64,000 bases of DNA from Gemmatimonadota bacterium. GTDB lineage: Bacteria > Gemmatimonadota > Gemmatimonadetes > Gemmatimonadales > GWC2-71-9. The DNA is taken from contig CP070716.1 of the NCBI GenBank assembly GCA_020350425.1, positions 2,448,895 through 2,512,894 of the forward strand. The letters are read 5' to 3'. A program made the position numbers and the translations under genes. The notes under the pieces were generated by a model. The model saw only the letters and a list, made by a program, of their open reading frames with translations, was not told the origin of the DNA and did not search any database. Positions 7,120 through 16,083 of the stretch are shown here, piece after piece (the stretch's first letter is position 1; the number at the start of each line of letters is the position of its first letter).

Positions 7120-8919
7120 GTGAACACCCCCGACACCCTCACCCAACTCTTCTTCAATGCCGTAGACCGCTTCAGTACCAAGCAGGCTGCGCTGCGCTAC
7201 AAGGAGGGTGACGGCTGGAAGGACATCACCCACCAGGAGTTCGCTCGCCGCGTGAAGCACGCGGCGATCGGGCTCATGGAACTGGGCCTTCGGCCCGAGG
7301 AACGCGTCGCCATCCTGTCGGAGAACCGACCTGAATGGGCGATTGCCGACTACGCCTGCCTGACCGCCCGTTGCGCCGACGTTCCGGTCTATCCCACGCT
7401 CCCCGCACCGCAGGCCGCGTACGTCCTGGCCGACTCGGGGGCGCGGGCGGTTTTCGTCGAGAACGCGGCCCAGTACGACAAGGTCGCTGCGATCCGGAGC
7501 GAGGTCCCCGCGCTCGAGCACGTCATCGTGTTCGACATCGAAGAGGGCATGGAAGGACCGGGGCTAATCAGCTTTCAGGAGCTGCTCCAGCGCGGGGCGG
7601 GGGCCGAGCAGAGGTACCCCACCTATCGTGAGGATGCGCTGGCCGTCGACAAGGACGATCTCGCGACCCTGATCTACACCTCGGGTACAACGGGACCACC
7701 CAAAGGCGTCATGCTGACGCATTACAACCTCTGCTCGAACGTCTTGGCGGCGCTCAAGGTGCTGTTCATCGGCCCAGAGGACTCCTGTCTGTCGTTCCTT
7801 CCGCTGTCCCACAGTTTCGAGCGGATGGCGGGGCACTACGTGATGTTCCACTGCGGCACGACCATCAACTACGCAGAGAGCATCGAACAGGTCCCGGCCA
7901 ATCTGCTGGAGGTCAAGCCGACGGTGGTGCTGTCGGTGCCGCGCCTGTTCGAGAAGATCTACGCGAGGGTGCTGGAGAACGCGATGGGGGGCGGAGCGCT
8001 GAAGCGACGCATCTTCTTCTGGGCGAGGCGCAACGCGGAGTTCTGGGCCGACCTGCGGCAGGCGGAGCTGCCCGTCCCTGCCTGGCTCGAGTTCAAGCGG
8101 AAGATCGGCGACAAGCTCGTCTTCTCGAAGCTGCGGGCACGCACCGGCGGCCGAATTCGGTTCTTCGTCTCCGGCGGCGCGCCGCTGAGCCCCGAGATCG
8201 CAAAGTTCTTCTACTCGGCGGGCATCACCATCGTCGAGGGATACGGTCTGACCGAGACGTCGCCCGTCCTGGCGGCCAACCCACTCGACAAGGTTCGGAT
8301 CGGCACGGTCGGACCGCCGATTCCCGGGGTCGAAGTCAAGATCGCCGCTGACGGCGAGATCATTGCCCGCGGCCCCAACATTATGAGGGGCTATTACAAC
8401 AAGCCGGCAGACACACAGGAAGCCATCGACAGCGACGGCTGGTTTCACACCGGCGACATCGGTGAGTTCGATGACCACGGCTACCTCAGAATCACCGATC
8501 GGAAGAAGGACCTCATCGTCACGGCCGGCGGCAAGAAAGTGGCGCCTCAGCCGATCGAGAACATGATCAAGACCAATCAGTTCGTGCTGAATGCGGTGAT
8601 GGTGGGAGACAAGCGCAGGTTCCCGGCACTGCTGATCGTGCCCGACGTCGAGGCGCTGAAGCGATGGGCGGCCGAGCGCAGCCTCACCTTCACGTCCACG
8701 AGCGAGCTGCTCGGGCAGGCTGACGTCGTCGCGAAGGTCGAGCGCGAGGTCATGGGCAGCCTGCGCGACCTCGCAAGCTTCGAGATGCCGAAGAAGAGCG
8801 CGCTCCTGGAGGAGGACTTCACGATCGAAAGGGGCGAACTGACGCCAAAGCTCTCGGTGAAGCGGCGCGTGGTGGAGGAGCGCTACCGGGACAAGATCGA
8901 GGCGCTCTACGCCGAGTAG
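7120..8919 (+). CDS. fadD: long-chain-fatty-acid--CoA ligase (AMP-forming)
   Basis: Activates long-chain fatty acids to acyl-CoA through an acyl-adenylate. 599 residues, the usual length of the AMP-forming long-chain acyl-CoA synthetase group. The P-loop-like motif LIYTSGTTGPPKGV is at about residues 185-198, the adenylate motif GYGLTETSPVLA at about 375-386, and the hinge region DGWFHTGDIGEFDDHGYLRITDRKKDLIVTAGGKKV carries the conserved aspartate, arginine and C-terminal lysine-rich segment. The GTG start follows a strong GGAGGAG. The large insertion around residues 270-360 is typical of the long-chain (FAA1-like) subgroup. Confidence 0.9.
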   Translation: MNTPDTLTQLFFNAVDRFSTKQAALRYKEGDGWKDITHQEFARRVKHAAIGLMELGLRPEERVAILSENRPEWAIADYACLTARCADVPVYPTLPAPQAAYVLADSGARAVFVENAAQYDKVAAIRSEVPALEHVIVFDIEEGMEGPGLISFQELLQRGAGAEQRYPTYREDALAVDKDDLATLIYTSGTTGPPKGVMLTHYNLCSNVLAALKVLFIGPEDSCLSFLPLSHSFERMAGHYVMFHCGTTINYAESIEQVPANLLEVKPTVVLSVPRLFEKIYARVLENAMGGGALKRRIFFWARRNAEFWADLRQAELPVPAWLEFKRKIGDKLVFSKLRARTGGRIRFFVSGGAPLSPEIAKFFYSAGITIVEGYGLTETSPVLAANPLDKVRIGTVGPPIPGVEVKIAADGEIIARGPNIMRGYYNKPADTQEAIDSDGWFHTGDIGEFDDHGYLRITDRKKDLIVTAGGKKVAPQPIENMIKTNQFVLNAVMVGDKRRFPALLIVPDVEALKRWAAERSLTFTSTSELLGQADVVAKVEREVMGSLRDLASFEMPKKSALLEEDFTIERGELTPKLSVKRRVVEERYRDKIEALYAE

Positions 8920-8930
8920 CGCGGCCCGCG

Positions 8931-8957
8931 GCGGGGGTTCTCCTCGAGGGCCCCCGC
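8931..8957. terminator. GC-rich hairpin between convergent genes
   Basis: GCGGGGG (8931-8937) pairs with CCCCCGC (8951-8957), with an inner CTCGAG that may extend the stem. It lies between fadD and the convergent minus-strand gene, so it could stop transcription from both sides. No long T-run. Confidence 0.4.
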
Positions 8958-8972
8958 CTCCCCTCGCCGTCG

Positions 8973-9581
8973 CTACGGTCTGGCCCCCACCCACATTCCG
9001 TCACCCTTGGCAAGCTGCTCCACGCCTGGTGTGACCACGTCCTCACGGAAGACCACGAGCCGCAATCCCGGCAGCAGGAGCCGCGCCGCCTCACCGAGCC
9101 AGGGCTCGAGCGCGCACTCGCGACTCACGACGCAGCCGCGGGCCATTGCCGACTGGAGGGGGATTCGGTCGGCGGCCGTGAGCAGGCTGAGCGCACCGGA
9201 CGGCGCCACGTCGGACGGCGCGTTGACACCCACGAAGTGCACACCCTCGATGTCCCGAGCCAACGCGTCGACGTGCCGAGCCACGGAACCGAGCAACACC
9301 ACGTACCCGCCGGGACCCGCGAGGGCGAGCAACGGCGGCACAGCGGAGACGTTCGCCGGCGCCAGGCGCTGCCCGGCTTCGCCCCGGCCAGCGGGCGCGC
9401 CGCCGGGCGGATCGAACCGCACCACGCCGCCCACGATCGGGAAGTCCCGCCCGCATTCCGGACAGGCGACGGAACCGCGCACGATGCGCCGCCCTTCCAT
9501 GCGATCGGGCAGCACCACGCAATAGCTGCGTTCCCCGTGTCGTGCGGGGCAGCGCAGGAACTCCGCTAGCTCGATGAACAT
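8973..9581 (-). CDS. unknown protein with N-terminal zinc-ribbon-like segment
   Basis: 202 residues; I do not recognise the family. The N-terminus (FIELAEFLRCPARHGE, then ACPECGRDFPIVGGVVRFDP) looks like a Trm112-type zinc ribbon, as found on its own or fused to SAM-dependent methyltransferases. The rest (GPGGYVVLLGSVARHVDAL, GVHFVGVNAP, RLLLPGLRLVVFRED) reads like a reduced Rossmann fold but lacks a clear GxGxG SAM loop. The ATG at 9581 is chosen because it begins the conserved-looking segment; the frame is open further upstream into the SDR gene. The pair SDR-unknown may be co-transcribed. Confidence 0.55.
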   Translation of the reverse strand: MFIELAEFLRCPARHGERSYCVVLPDRMEGRRIVRGSVACPECGRDFPIVGGVVRFDPPGGAPAGRGEAGQRLAPANVSAVPPLLALAGPGGYVVLLGSVARHVDALARDIEGVHFVGVNAPSDVAPSGALSLLTAADRIPLQSAMARGCVVSRECALEPWLGEAARLLLPGLRLVVFREDVVTPGVEQLAKGDGMWVGARP

Positions 9582-9631
9582 GAGGACTCGACTCGTCGGC
9601 ACCCCGGTCCGGCACGGACGCGAGAAGCGGC

Positions 9632-10330
9632 TCACCCGACCGGCATCACCCGAATCCACTCCACGTTGACATGGGCCGGCCGGGTCACGGCGAAGAGTAC
9701 CGCCTCGGCGACGTCGCGCGGCAGCAGCATCTGCTTGCGGTTGGGCACGTCACTGCGCTCTTCCGGATCGAGCGTGTCCCACAGCTTCGTGTCGGTCGCA
9801 CCCGGGGAGATGAGCGTCGTGCGGATCCCGCTCCCCCGCAACTCCTCTACCATCACCTCATGGAGGCCGCGTACCCCGTACTTGCTCGCGCCGTAGGCGG
9901 CGTTCCCCGCATAGGGACGATGGTCCACGACACTGCCGATGGTCACGACGTGCGCGGCACCGTTGTGCGGGAGATGAGGCAACAGCTCGCGCAGCACGAG
10001 GAAGGGACCGAACAGGTTGACGTTGACCTGTTCGGCGAACTCCTCTTGGGTCGTGTCGGCCAACGGCTTGAGCAGGAAGGCGCCGGCGTTGTTCACCACG
10101 ATGTGGGGAACACCAAACGCGGTCGTGACCAGTTCCACCGCGCGGTGCACGTCCGCCTCGCGCGTCACATCGCATCGCACCTCGTATCGCGTGTCGGTGC
10201 GGCCGTCGTGCAAGGTGCGGGCGAGGCACGCCACCCTCGCACCGGCCTCTTCCAGCAGATCGGCGGTCACCCGACCGATGCCGCGGCTCGCACCAGTCAC
10301 GACCGCGACCTTCCCAGTCAGCGGGCTCAC
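9632..10330 (-). CDS. short-chain dehydrogenase/reductase
   Basis: 232 residues of a classical [11 protein letters not shown] cofactor loop at about residues 12-19, NNAG at about 85-88, catalytic Ser in TIGSVV and the YGASK tetrad (Y-x-x-x-K), then a PG motif ([12 protein letters not shown]). It should be an NAD(P)(H)-dependent oxidoreductase; the substrate is unknown. The GTG at 10330 overlaps the folE stop (GTGA), so the two are translationally coupled. This suggests a possible role in pterin reduction (a sepiapterin reductase or dihydropterin reductase-like job), but no sequence signature proves it. A TTG three codons upstream is an alternative start. Confidence 0.82.
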   Translation of the reverse strand: MSPLTGKVAVVTGASRGIGRVTADLLEEAGARVACLARTLHDGRTDTRYEVRCDVTREADVHRAVELVTTAFGVPHIVVNNAGAFLLKPLADTTQEEFAEQVNVNLFGPFLVLRELLPHLPHNGAAHVVTIGSVVDHRPYAGNAAYGASKYGVRGLHEVMVEELRGSGIRTTLISPGATDTKLWDTLDPEERSDVPNRKQMLLPRDVAEAVLFAVTRPAHVNVEWIRVMPVG

Positions 10331-10971
10331 TCGAGCCAATTGCCCCCGTGCGCGAGGCGCAGGAACTCGTCCCGTGTGGTACCGTCGAGGAAGTTGCCGC
10401 GGAGCGCGCTGGTGACCGTCTTGGAGTTCTGCTTCTCGACGCCCCGCATCATCATGCAGAGGTGATACGCTTCGATCACGACGCCCACCCCGTGTGGCCG
10501 CAAGACACGCATCAAGGCGTCCGCGACCTGATCGGTGAGACGCTCCTGCACCTGCAGTCGCCGGGCGTACACGTCCACGATCCGGGGGATCTTGGATAAC
10601 CCGATGATCCTACCGTTCGGCAGGTACGCGACGTGGGCCTTGCCGAAGAACGGCAGCATGTGATGCTCGCACATCGAGTAAATCTCGATGTCGCGCACCA
10701 GTACCATGCTCTCGTGCTCTTCCTCGAACACCGCGCCGCGCACGAGCTCGTCGACCGATTCTCCGTAGCCCCGAGTCAGCCAGCGGAGCGACGACTCCAC
10801 CCGGGCTGGGGTGCGCACGAGCCCCTCCCGCTCCGGGTCCTCGCCCAGGAACTCCAGCATGCGGTGCACCAGCTGCTGCATGCTCAGTTCCCTGGCGGCA
10901 CTCGGGATCGGCACGACCTTCGATTCTCCGCCCGCTGGGTCGCTCTGCGCAGACGACTTCTGCTTGCCCAC
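10327..10971 (-). CDS. folE: GTP cyclohydrolase I
   Basis: Converts GTP to 7,8-dihydroneopterin triphosphate, the first step of folate/pterin biosynthesis, as a cytosolic decamer. 214 residues from the GTG at 10971, which follows AGGAGA at good spacing; a longer frame upstream has no ribosome site. Zinc ligands are C101 and H104 in [10 protein letters not shown] and C172 in HLCMMMRG. The GLSK.PRIVD and VGVVIEA segments are family-typical. The first 25 residues are a variable, low-complexity tail. Coupled to the downstream SDR. Confidence 0.93.
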   Translation of the reverse strand: MGKQKSSAQSDPAGGESKVVPIPSAARELSMQQLVHRMLEFLGEDPEREGLVRTPARVESSLRWLTRGYGESVDELVRGAVFEEEHESMVLVRDIEIYSMCEHHMLPFFGKAHVAYLPNGRIIGLSKIPRIVDVYARRLQVQERLTDQVADALMRVLRPHGVGVVIEAYHLCMMMRGVEKQNSKTVTSALRGNFLDGTTRDEFLRLAHGGNWLE

Positions 10972-11140
10972 GGGTCTCTCCTGGCTCGAGGTGGCGGTGC
11001 CGCCGCCAGTTCCGCCCACAACAGGCAAACGGGCGGAGGCGCCGGACAATCTAGTCGGTCATGGGCCGGGGGCGAGCCGACAGCACGGCCGGCCCGAAGC
11101 GACGTGACACCTCACTCACCACGCAGACGTGCAAAAACGG

Positions 11141-11283
11141 GAACGAAGAGCATTATTGAAGCCCGATTCCACAAGAACCGCACCCGCGCCACGGCGTCTG
11201 CCTTCCCCTCGGGGGCGTGCCATCGGCCGCAGCAAATGGGCGCGTGGTCGAGCTTGTTGGCTCAATAATACAGCTCTTCGCTC
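11141..11283. repeat. imperfect 23/25-bp inverted repeat flanking a 95-bp core, in the 384-bp gap 10972-11355
   Basis: The left arm (11141-11163, beginning GAACGAAGAGC) and right arm (11259-11283, ending GCTCTTCGCTC) are inverted copies, differing by one substitution, a one-base indel and a three-base indel. Both arms contain CAATAAT and GCTCTTCG reading outward, one toward folE and one toward the small membrane gene. It could be a small non-autonomous mobile element, or a duplicated operator/promoter serving both divergent genes. The rest of the 10972-11355 gap holds no convincing gene; apart from this repeat and a TATAAT box I see nothing in it. Confidence 0.55.
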
Positions 11284-11298
11284 CCGCGATTGCGAATC

Positions 11299-11304
11299 TA
11301 TAAT
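11299..11304 (+). promoter_or_regulatory. TATAAT -10 box
   Basis: A consensus TATAAT lies 51 bp before the small membrane protein start, in an otherwise GC-rich genome where such a match is unlikely by chance. No good -35 hexamer is seen at 16-18 bp; the right arm of the inverted repeat sits in that place, so activator-dependent transcription is possible. Confidence 0.45.
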
Positions 11305-11355
11305 AGAGGGGGGTTCAGGAAGCGTCAAGAAACATACTCCGGGATCGAGGTCGGA

Positions 11356-11505
11356 ATGAATCTGGAACTCGGCATGGCACTGTTGCTGCTGATCGTGTGG
11401 GTAGTGCTCGCCTTCGTGGCGGCCATTCCCAGCGGGTGGGTGCACGTCCCCCTCGCGCTGGGGTGTGTACTTGCAGCCAGGGGAATCGTGAGGGGGAAGC
11501 GCTGA
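11356..11505 (+). CDS. 49-residue lmo0937-type (DUF5670) small membrane protein
   Basis: The ATG at 11356 follows GAGG at a usable distance. The protein is one or two hydrophobic helices (MALLLLIVWVVLAFVAAIPSG and VPLALGCVLAARGI) with a short basic tail. Length and hydrophobic pattern match the lmo0937/DUF5670 family of tiny membrane proteins, often stress-associated and of unknown mechanism. It ends four bases before the convergent GNAT gene. Confidence 0.65.
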   Translation: MNLELGMALLLLIVWVVLAFVAAIPSGWVHVPLALGCVLAARGIVRGKR

Positions 11506-11509
11506 AACC

Positions 11510-12478
11510 TTAAATCTCCCAGTTCGAGAACACGACCACACCGGCCGGCGGCCGTGCCTCCGGGAATTGGTCCAGCGTCATCCTCAGATCGGTCCAGCGC
11601 ACGCGATACCCCCGCGTGAGCAGCGCCCGGTAGGCCCGCGAATAGGCTGTCTGGCATCGGATGGCCACGCGCCGGACGCGCTCACCTGCCGCGCAGGCCT
11701 CCAGCACCACGAGCAGCCGGACAAACGCCTCATCCGAATCGGCGAACAACTTCAGTACCCGCAGCTCCTCCGGCCGGCGCCCCTCGGCCAGCGGAGCGGA
11801 ATGCCACAGGGCGAATCCCGCAACATCATCGTCTCCGTCGATCACCACCGTATCGCCGATCCCGAGCTCCGCCGTCAACTCGATCTCTCGACTGAAATCG
11901 TAGCCCGCGGCGGCGCGGTCGAGGCGCTTGGCGCAACGCCCGACCAGCGCCCGGCGCCCGTCGGCCGGGAGCGAGCCGAGACGATGGAACTCGCCTCCGA
12001 CTCGGCGGCGGGACGCCTCTCCCGTCATGGTCACGGTGAGCATCCCCGGCACGAAGCCGAGGCGCCCGTAGAACCCGATGTTCTCCACCGTGCGCGGCAT
12101 CGTTTCGAGGCCGAGCGTGGTGACGCCGCGCTCGCGCAGCCACGCCGTGGCGGTCTCGACGATCACCCGCCCCGCACCCAACCCCTGGCGGTCGGTGCGC
12201 ACGGCAAGTGGCCCCATCCATCCCTCGGTGCCGGAGCGGTGAGCGACGTTGAACGCCACGACTTCATCGTGATCGTCGCACCACAGCATGGCCCCCGGTC
12301 CGGCGTCACTGATCGCGTACCGCCAGATGTCCCGATGGAGCCTGGGTACCCGCACGCCCACCAGCCCGTCGCGCCGGTACCGATCGGTGAAGGCCTCCGA
12401 GAACACCTGGTTCAGAGCGTCCACGTCATCGACGGTGGCCGCCCGCGGACCTACCAGCAGTCGTTCAGGCCGCAACAT
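11510..12478 (-). CDS. tandem GNAT-type acetyltransferase
   Basis: About 322 residues with two GNAT folds. The N-terminal one (about 10-150) has the acetyl-CoA loop VRTDRQGLGAGRVIVE, which fits the (R/Q)xxGx(G/A) pattern, and the NIGFYGRLGF motif. The C-terminal one (about 170-310) is more divergent (RVRRVAIRCQTAYSRAYRALLTRGYRV). The substrate is unknown. It is the last gene of the long minus-strand operon and its start lies inside the end of sbcC (14-bp overlap). A GTG at 12484 is an alternative start; neither has a clear ribosome site. Confidence 0.78.
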   Translation of the reverse strand: MLRPERLLVGPRAATVDDVDALNQVFSEAFTDRYRRDGLVGVRVPRLHRDIWRYAISDAGPGAMLWCDDHDEVVAFNVAHRSGTEGWMGPLAVRTDRQGLGAGRVIVETATAWLRERGVTTLGLETMPRTVENIGFYGRLGFVPGMLTVTMTGEASRRRVGGEFHRLGSLPADGRRALVGRCAKRLDRAAAGYDFSREIELTAELGIGDTVVIDGDDDVAGFALWHSAPLAEGRRPEELRVLKLFADSDEAFVRLLVVLEACAAGERVRRVAIRCQTAYSRAYRALLTRGYRVRWTDLRMTLDQFPEARPPAGVVVFSNWEI

Positions 12479-14894
12479 GCTCACCGTCGAACGTCAGTTG
12501 GTCTTCGCTCACCGTGGCTGCTCCCCGTTGCTCGTCGAGCTCCACACGCAATACGCGATCCACCCCGTCGCGGACCGATTCAATGTGCGTGATGAGCACC
12601 ACCTGCGGGAACCGGTCGGCCAATCCCCGCAGCAGGCGCACGACGCTGTGGCGTCGGTGCTCGTCGAGGCTCCCGAAGATCTCGTCGAGCACCAGCAACG
12701 ATAGCGGCTGGCCGGCTCGCTCCGCGACCATCTGGCTGATCGCGAGACGCAGAACCAGATGCGTGAGATCCTCCTCACCGCCTGAGATCACGGGCTTCGC
12801 CACGCCGTCTTCCACCACCAATACCTGGTACTGCTCATCGAGCTCCAGCTCGCCGTACCGTCCGTCCGTGAGACCCACCAGGAACTCGGATGCGCGCTCT
12901 GCGAGCTCCGGCCGCATCGCCGTGTTCAGCTCGAGCCGCAGGTCGTGCAGCGCGCGATCGAGTTCGTCGTGCAGCGTGATCTCACGCTCGAGCTCGCCGA
13001 TCCGCACCGCGCGCTCCTCTCGCTCGCGAATGCGACGCTCCGCACCCTCCAGGGCCGCGCGCGCCGCCTTCCAGTCGCCCTGCACCGAGGCGAGCTGCAG
13101 CTCCGCGTCGCGCAGCGCCGCCTCGGTCTCTTCATACCGCTGCCGCGCCTCGGCATACGCGGCCTCGTCATATCCGAGGTCGGCAAGTGCCTCCGCTAGT
13201 TGGCCCACCAGCGTTTCGCGCTCCGACAAGGCACGTTCCGCCGCCTCCGCCTCCGACACGAGCCGCTCTGCGCGGGCCGCCTTCGTATCGAGCTGAGTGG
13301 CCAGCTGCACCGTGGGCTCCAGCTCGCGCAGCCGCTCACGCACCGCGTCATGCCGCACAGCGTCGTACGCGTCGGGTAGCTCAGCCACCTCCCGTTCCAG
13401 CTCCGCCTTGCGCCGCTCGAGCCGCTCGAGCTCCGTATCGAGTTCCGCCCCGTCCCGCATGCGGTCTTCACAACGCGCCACCTCCTGCACCGCCTGCTCC
13501 ACGCTCTCGGCCGCGCGCTCGGTCCGCTCCTCCGTCTCACGCACCGCGGCGGGCGGATCCTTCAGCTGATCGATGCGCTGGCGGAAGAACTTCCCCTTGA
13601 CCTCGATCTCCTCCATCTGTCGGTCGAGCGTGCCCAGCACGTCCTGATACACCTCACCGAGCGGACGTCTGCAAATGGGGCACTCACCGTCCTCTCCAGC
13701 CTCCAGCACGCTGTGCCGGTGGCGCTGGTGATCGAGGTACTGGTCCCGCAAGTTGGCCCGCTTGGTCTCGGCGTCCTGTCGGTCTCGCACCCAGGTCGTG
13801 CGGATCTTCTCTTGTTCCGACTCGGCGCTCTCGAGCTCGCGTCGTGCTGCCTCGAGCGCCTCCTGTGCGCGCTTCAGCGCCTGCGGGACGTCCCCCATCC
13901 GCCCTCGGCGCTCGCGCGCCCGCTCCACCTGCTCTCCGAGCTCACGCAACTGGCCCGCCAGGGAGCGTCGCGTCCCCGCGCTGCGGGCTTCATGCTCCAG
14001 TCGCTCCAGTTCGTCCTTGAGCGGTGGCACTTCCTGCAGCGGCTCCTGGAGCGCATCGAGCCGTGCGCGTGCTGCCAGGGCTTCGGCCAGCTCCTTGTCC
14101 AAACGGTCGAACTCGCGGCGCGCCTCGGCGACGTCGCGCTCCGCCATCCGCCGTTCCCCATCGAGGGCCAGTGCCGACTCCCGCAGCTCGACCATGCGGG
14201 TCCACACCGGCCCTTCCCGGTCGAGCCCCGCGACGGCGGCAGCGCGCGCCTCCTCTCCCTGCGTAACCGCCGCCTGCGCTTCGGCGGCGCGCCGCTCAGC
14301 CTCTGCCCGCTCCTCCTCGAGAGCCGCCGCGTCCGCGAGTCCCCGCTCCAGTCCGGTGAGCTCACCCCGCAGTCCCGAACGCGCATCCCGCAGTCGATCC
14401 TGCGCGAGCCGCAACTTCTCGTACCCCAGCACGCGTGACAGGAATCGGGCCCGATCCGTGGGCCCCATGGCGGACATGACCGCGAGCTCTTTCTGGCCAG
14501 TGAAGTAGGTGTTGAAGAACTCGTCCCGGGTCATGCCGAGCAGCCGCTCGACCCGCGCGCTCACCTCCTGCTGACTGTTGGCGATGGGATCGTCGTGGCG
14601 GTCCTGAAAGAGCTCGGCACCGTAGAGGCCACGTGCCACACGGAACTGGTGCGCGCCCAGCGAGAACTCCACCTCGACCCGCACCGAGGAGCGCGCCGCC
14701 GCTCGGTTCCACCGAAGGGTGTCGCGGCTACCCCGGGCTGCCGGGTTGCCGTAGAAAGCCCACGCGATCGCCTCGAGCAACGTGGTCTTCCCCGACCCGT
14801 TCGGACCGATGATGGCGGTGATGCCGGGCCCGAACACGATGTCGGTGTCAGCGTGCTGCCGGAAGTTCAGCAGCTTCAGGCGGTGCAGCTGCAT
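12465..14894 (-). CDS. sbcC: SbcC/Rad50-family ATPase of the DNA-end nuclease complex
   Basis: An 809-residue SMC-like ATPase that partners the SbcD nuclease to open and process DNA ends and hairpins. Visible in order: Walker A IGPNGSGKTT (about 30-39), Q-loop region TYFTGQKEL, a long coiled coil, the zinc hook CPIC at about residues 404-407, the returning coiled coil, the ABC signature region ISGGEEDLTHLVLRLA and Walker B SLLVLDEIFGSLDE, then the H-loop in VVLITHIE. Shorter than E. coli SbcC (about 1,050) and closer to archaeal Rad50. Its ATG follows the sbcD stop directly (TAGATG), so the two are translationally coupled. Confidence 0.93.
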   Translation of the reverse strand: MQLHRLKLLNFRQHADTDIVFGPGITAIIGPNGSGKTTLLEAIAWAFYGNPAARGSRDTLRWNRAAARSSVRVEVEFSLGAHQFRVARGLYGAELFQDRHDDPIANSQQEVSARVERLLGMTRDEFFNTYFTGQKELAVMSAMGPTDRARFLSRVLGYEKLRLAQDRLRDARSGLRGELTGLERGLADAAALEEERAEAERRAAEAQAAVTQGEEARAAAVAGLDREGPVWTRMVELRESALALDGERRMAERDVAEARREFDRLDKELAEALAARARLDALQEPLQEVPPLKDELERLEHEARSAGTRRSLAGQLRELGEQVERARERRGRMGDVPQALKRAQEALEAARRELESAESEQEKIRTTWVRDRQDAETKRANLRDQYLDHQRHRHSVLEAGEDGECPICRRPLGEVYQDVLGTLDRQMEEIEVKGKFFRQRIDQLKDPPAAVRETEERTERAAESVEQAVQEVARCEDRMRDGAELDTELERLERRKAELEREVAELPDAYDAVRHDAVRERLRELEPTVQLATQLDTKAARAERLVSEAEAAERALSERETLVGQLAEALADLGYDEAAYAEARQRYEETEAALRDAELQLASVQGDWKAARAALEGAERRIREREERAVRIGELEREITLHDELDRALHDLRLELNTAMRPELAERASEFLVGLTDGRYGELELDEQYQVLVVEDGVAKPVISGGEEDLTHLVLRLAISQMVAERAGQPLSLLVLDEIFGSLDEHRRHSVVRLLRGLADRFPQVVLITHIESVRDGVDRVLRVELDEQRGAATVSEDQLTFDGEHVAA

Positions 14895-16082
14895 CTATTC
14901 CTCGCGCAGCGCCTGCTCGACCTCGTGCATGTAACGCTCTCCCAGCGTCACCAGCCGGTCGCGGTTGACGTCGGCGTCGATCGGGCGCCGACGCAGATAG
15001 TCTGCGAGCAGCTCGCTCAGCGTCTGGCGCTGCCCCGGAGCGCCCACCCCCACCGCACGCTGCTCCTGGGGACGTCTCAGGTCGAGGTGATAATGCAGCG
15101 CGCGGGCCTTGAGGTCGCGAATGCGCGCATGATCGAGATCGCGGGCCAGGGGCCGCGGCACATCGTATACCACCTGCCGCACAATCTGGTCGTCAATGCC
15201 GCCAGCGACGTCGTCCACCCGCGCAACGATCGCGGCGTCGATCTCCGCAGGACTCAACCCCGCGGCGTGAATGGGTGAGAGGTCGACCACGGCGCGCGCG
15301 AGGGGAATGCTTCGAAACTCCACCTTCGCCCTCTCGGCCAGATCGACCAGCAGCCACCCCTTCTGCCGTTCCCGCCCTTCCCGCTTCTCGTCACGGAGCT
15401 CGCCCCACGGATTGGTGCTCACGTATTCCAGGGCACCGCAGTACCAAGCGTTCTCACGCACCTGGTGCGCCACGTGGTAGTGTCCCAGAGCCACGTAGTC
15501 CCATCCGTCCGCGTTGAGCTCGTCGGGCTCGAACACCGCGCCACCGTACTCGACGGCCCCTGCATCACGCGGCAGCACCCCCGCGACCTCCCCGTGGGTC
15601 ACTGCCACTCGGAAGCGCGTCCCGCGCGGCGGGGCGAGCGTGGGGCGGGGATCGTACATCCACGCACTGTGCGGCACGCACGTGACGCTCAGGTCGAGCT
15701 CCTCGAACACGAGATCGCGCGGCTCCTCGGCCACCACGCGCACGCCCGGCACGGCCTCGAACAACCGCAGAATGGTGCCGGTCTCTATGGAGCGCGGGGT
15801 GTCGTGATTGCCGGCGACGATCACGACGGGCACCGATGGCAGCGCCTCGCGCAAGCGCCGGAATTGTCCGAACGAGTGGAGGATGGCCGCGTTCGTCGGA
15901 CGCACGGAGTTGAACAGGTCACCCGCAATCAGGATGATATCCGGCGCGGTTTCGATCAGGTCGTCGACGGTGCGGCGGAACGCACCCGCCACGTCGGCTT
16001 CTCGCTGGTTGATCCCCTGGGAGGTGAGACGGTGATACTGCCGGAAGCCGAGATGGACGTCTGCGAGGTGGGCGAGCTTCAC
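14895..16082 (-). CDS. sbcD: SbcD/Mre11-family exonuclease
   Basis: 395-residue metallophosphoesterase nuclease acting with SbcC on DNA double-strand ends. Phosphoesterase motifs: D8-x-H10 in ADVHLG, D55 in AGDLFN, GNHD at 91-94, the histidine of TVTHGE-type segment (VAVTHGEVAG) and GHYH. The C-terminal third (about 290-395) is the capping and SbcC-binding region. Starts with GTG one base after the stop of the upstream exported-protein gene. Length is nearer to bacterial SbcD (about 400). Confidence 0.92.
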   Translation of the reverse strand: MKLAHLADVHLGFRQYHRLTSQGINQREADVAGAFRRTVDDLIETAPDIILIAGDLFNSVRPTNAAILHSFGQFRRLREALPSVPVVIVAGNHDTPRSIETGTILRLFEAVPGVRVVAEEPRDLVFEELDLSVTCVPHSAWMYDPRPTLAPPRGTRFRVAVTHGEVAGVLPRDAGAVEYGGAVFEPDELNADGWDYVALGHYHVAHQVRENAWYCGALEYVSTNPWGELRDEKREGRERQKGWLLVDLAERAKVEFRSIPLARAVVDLSPIHAAGLSPAEIDAAIVARVDDVAGGIDDQIVRQVVYDVPRPLARDLDHARIRDLKARALHYHLDLRRPQEQRAVGVGAPGQRQTLSELLADYLRRRPIDADVNRDRLVTLGERYMHEVEQALREE

Positions 16083-16083
16083 G

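Noticed and set aside
13187..13600. Proline/alanine-rich plus-strand open frame inside sbcC
   Set aside because: Shadow of the SbcC coiled-coil region on the minus strand.
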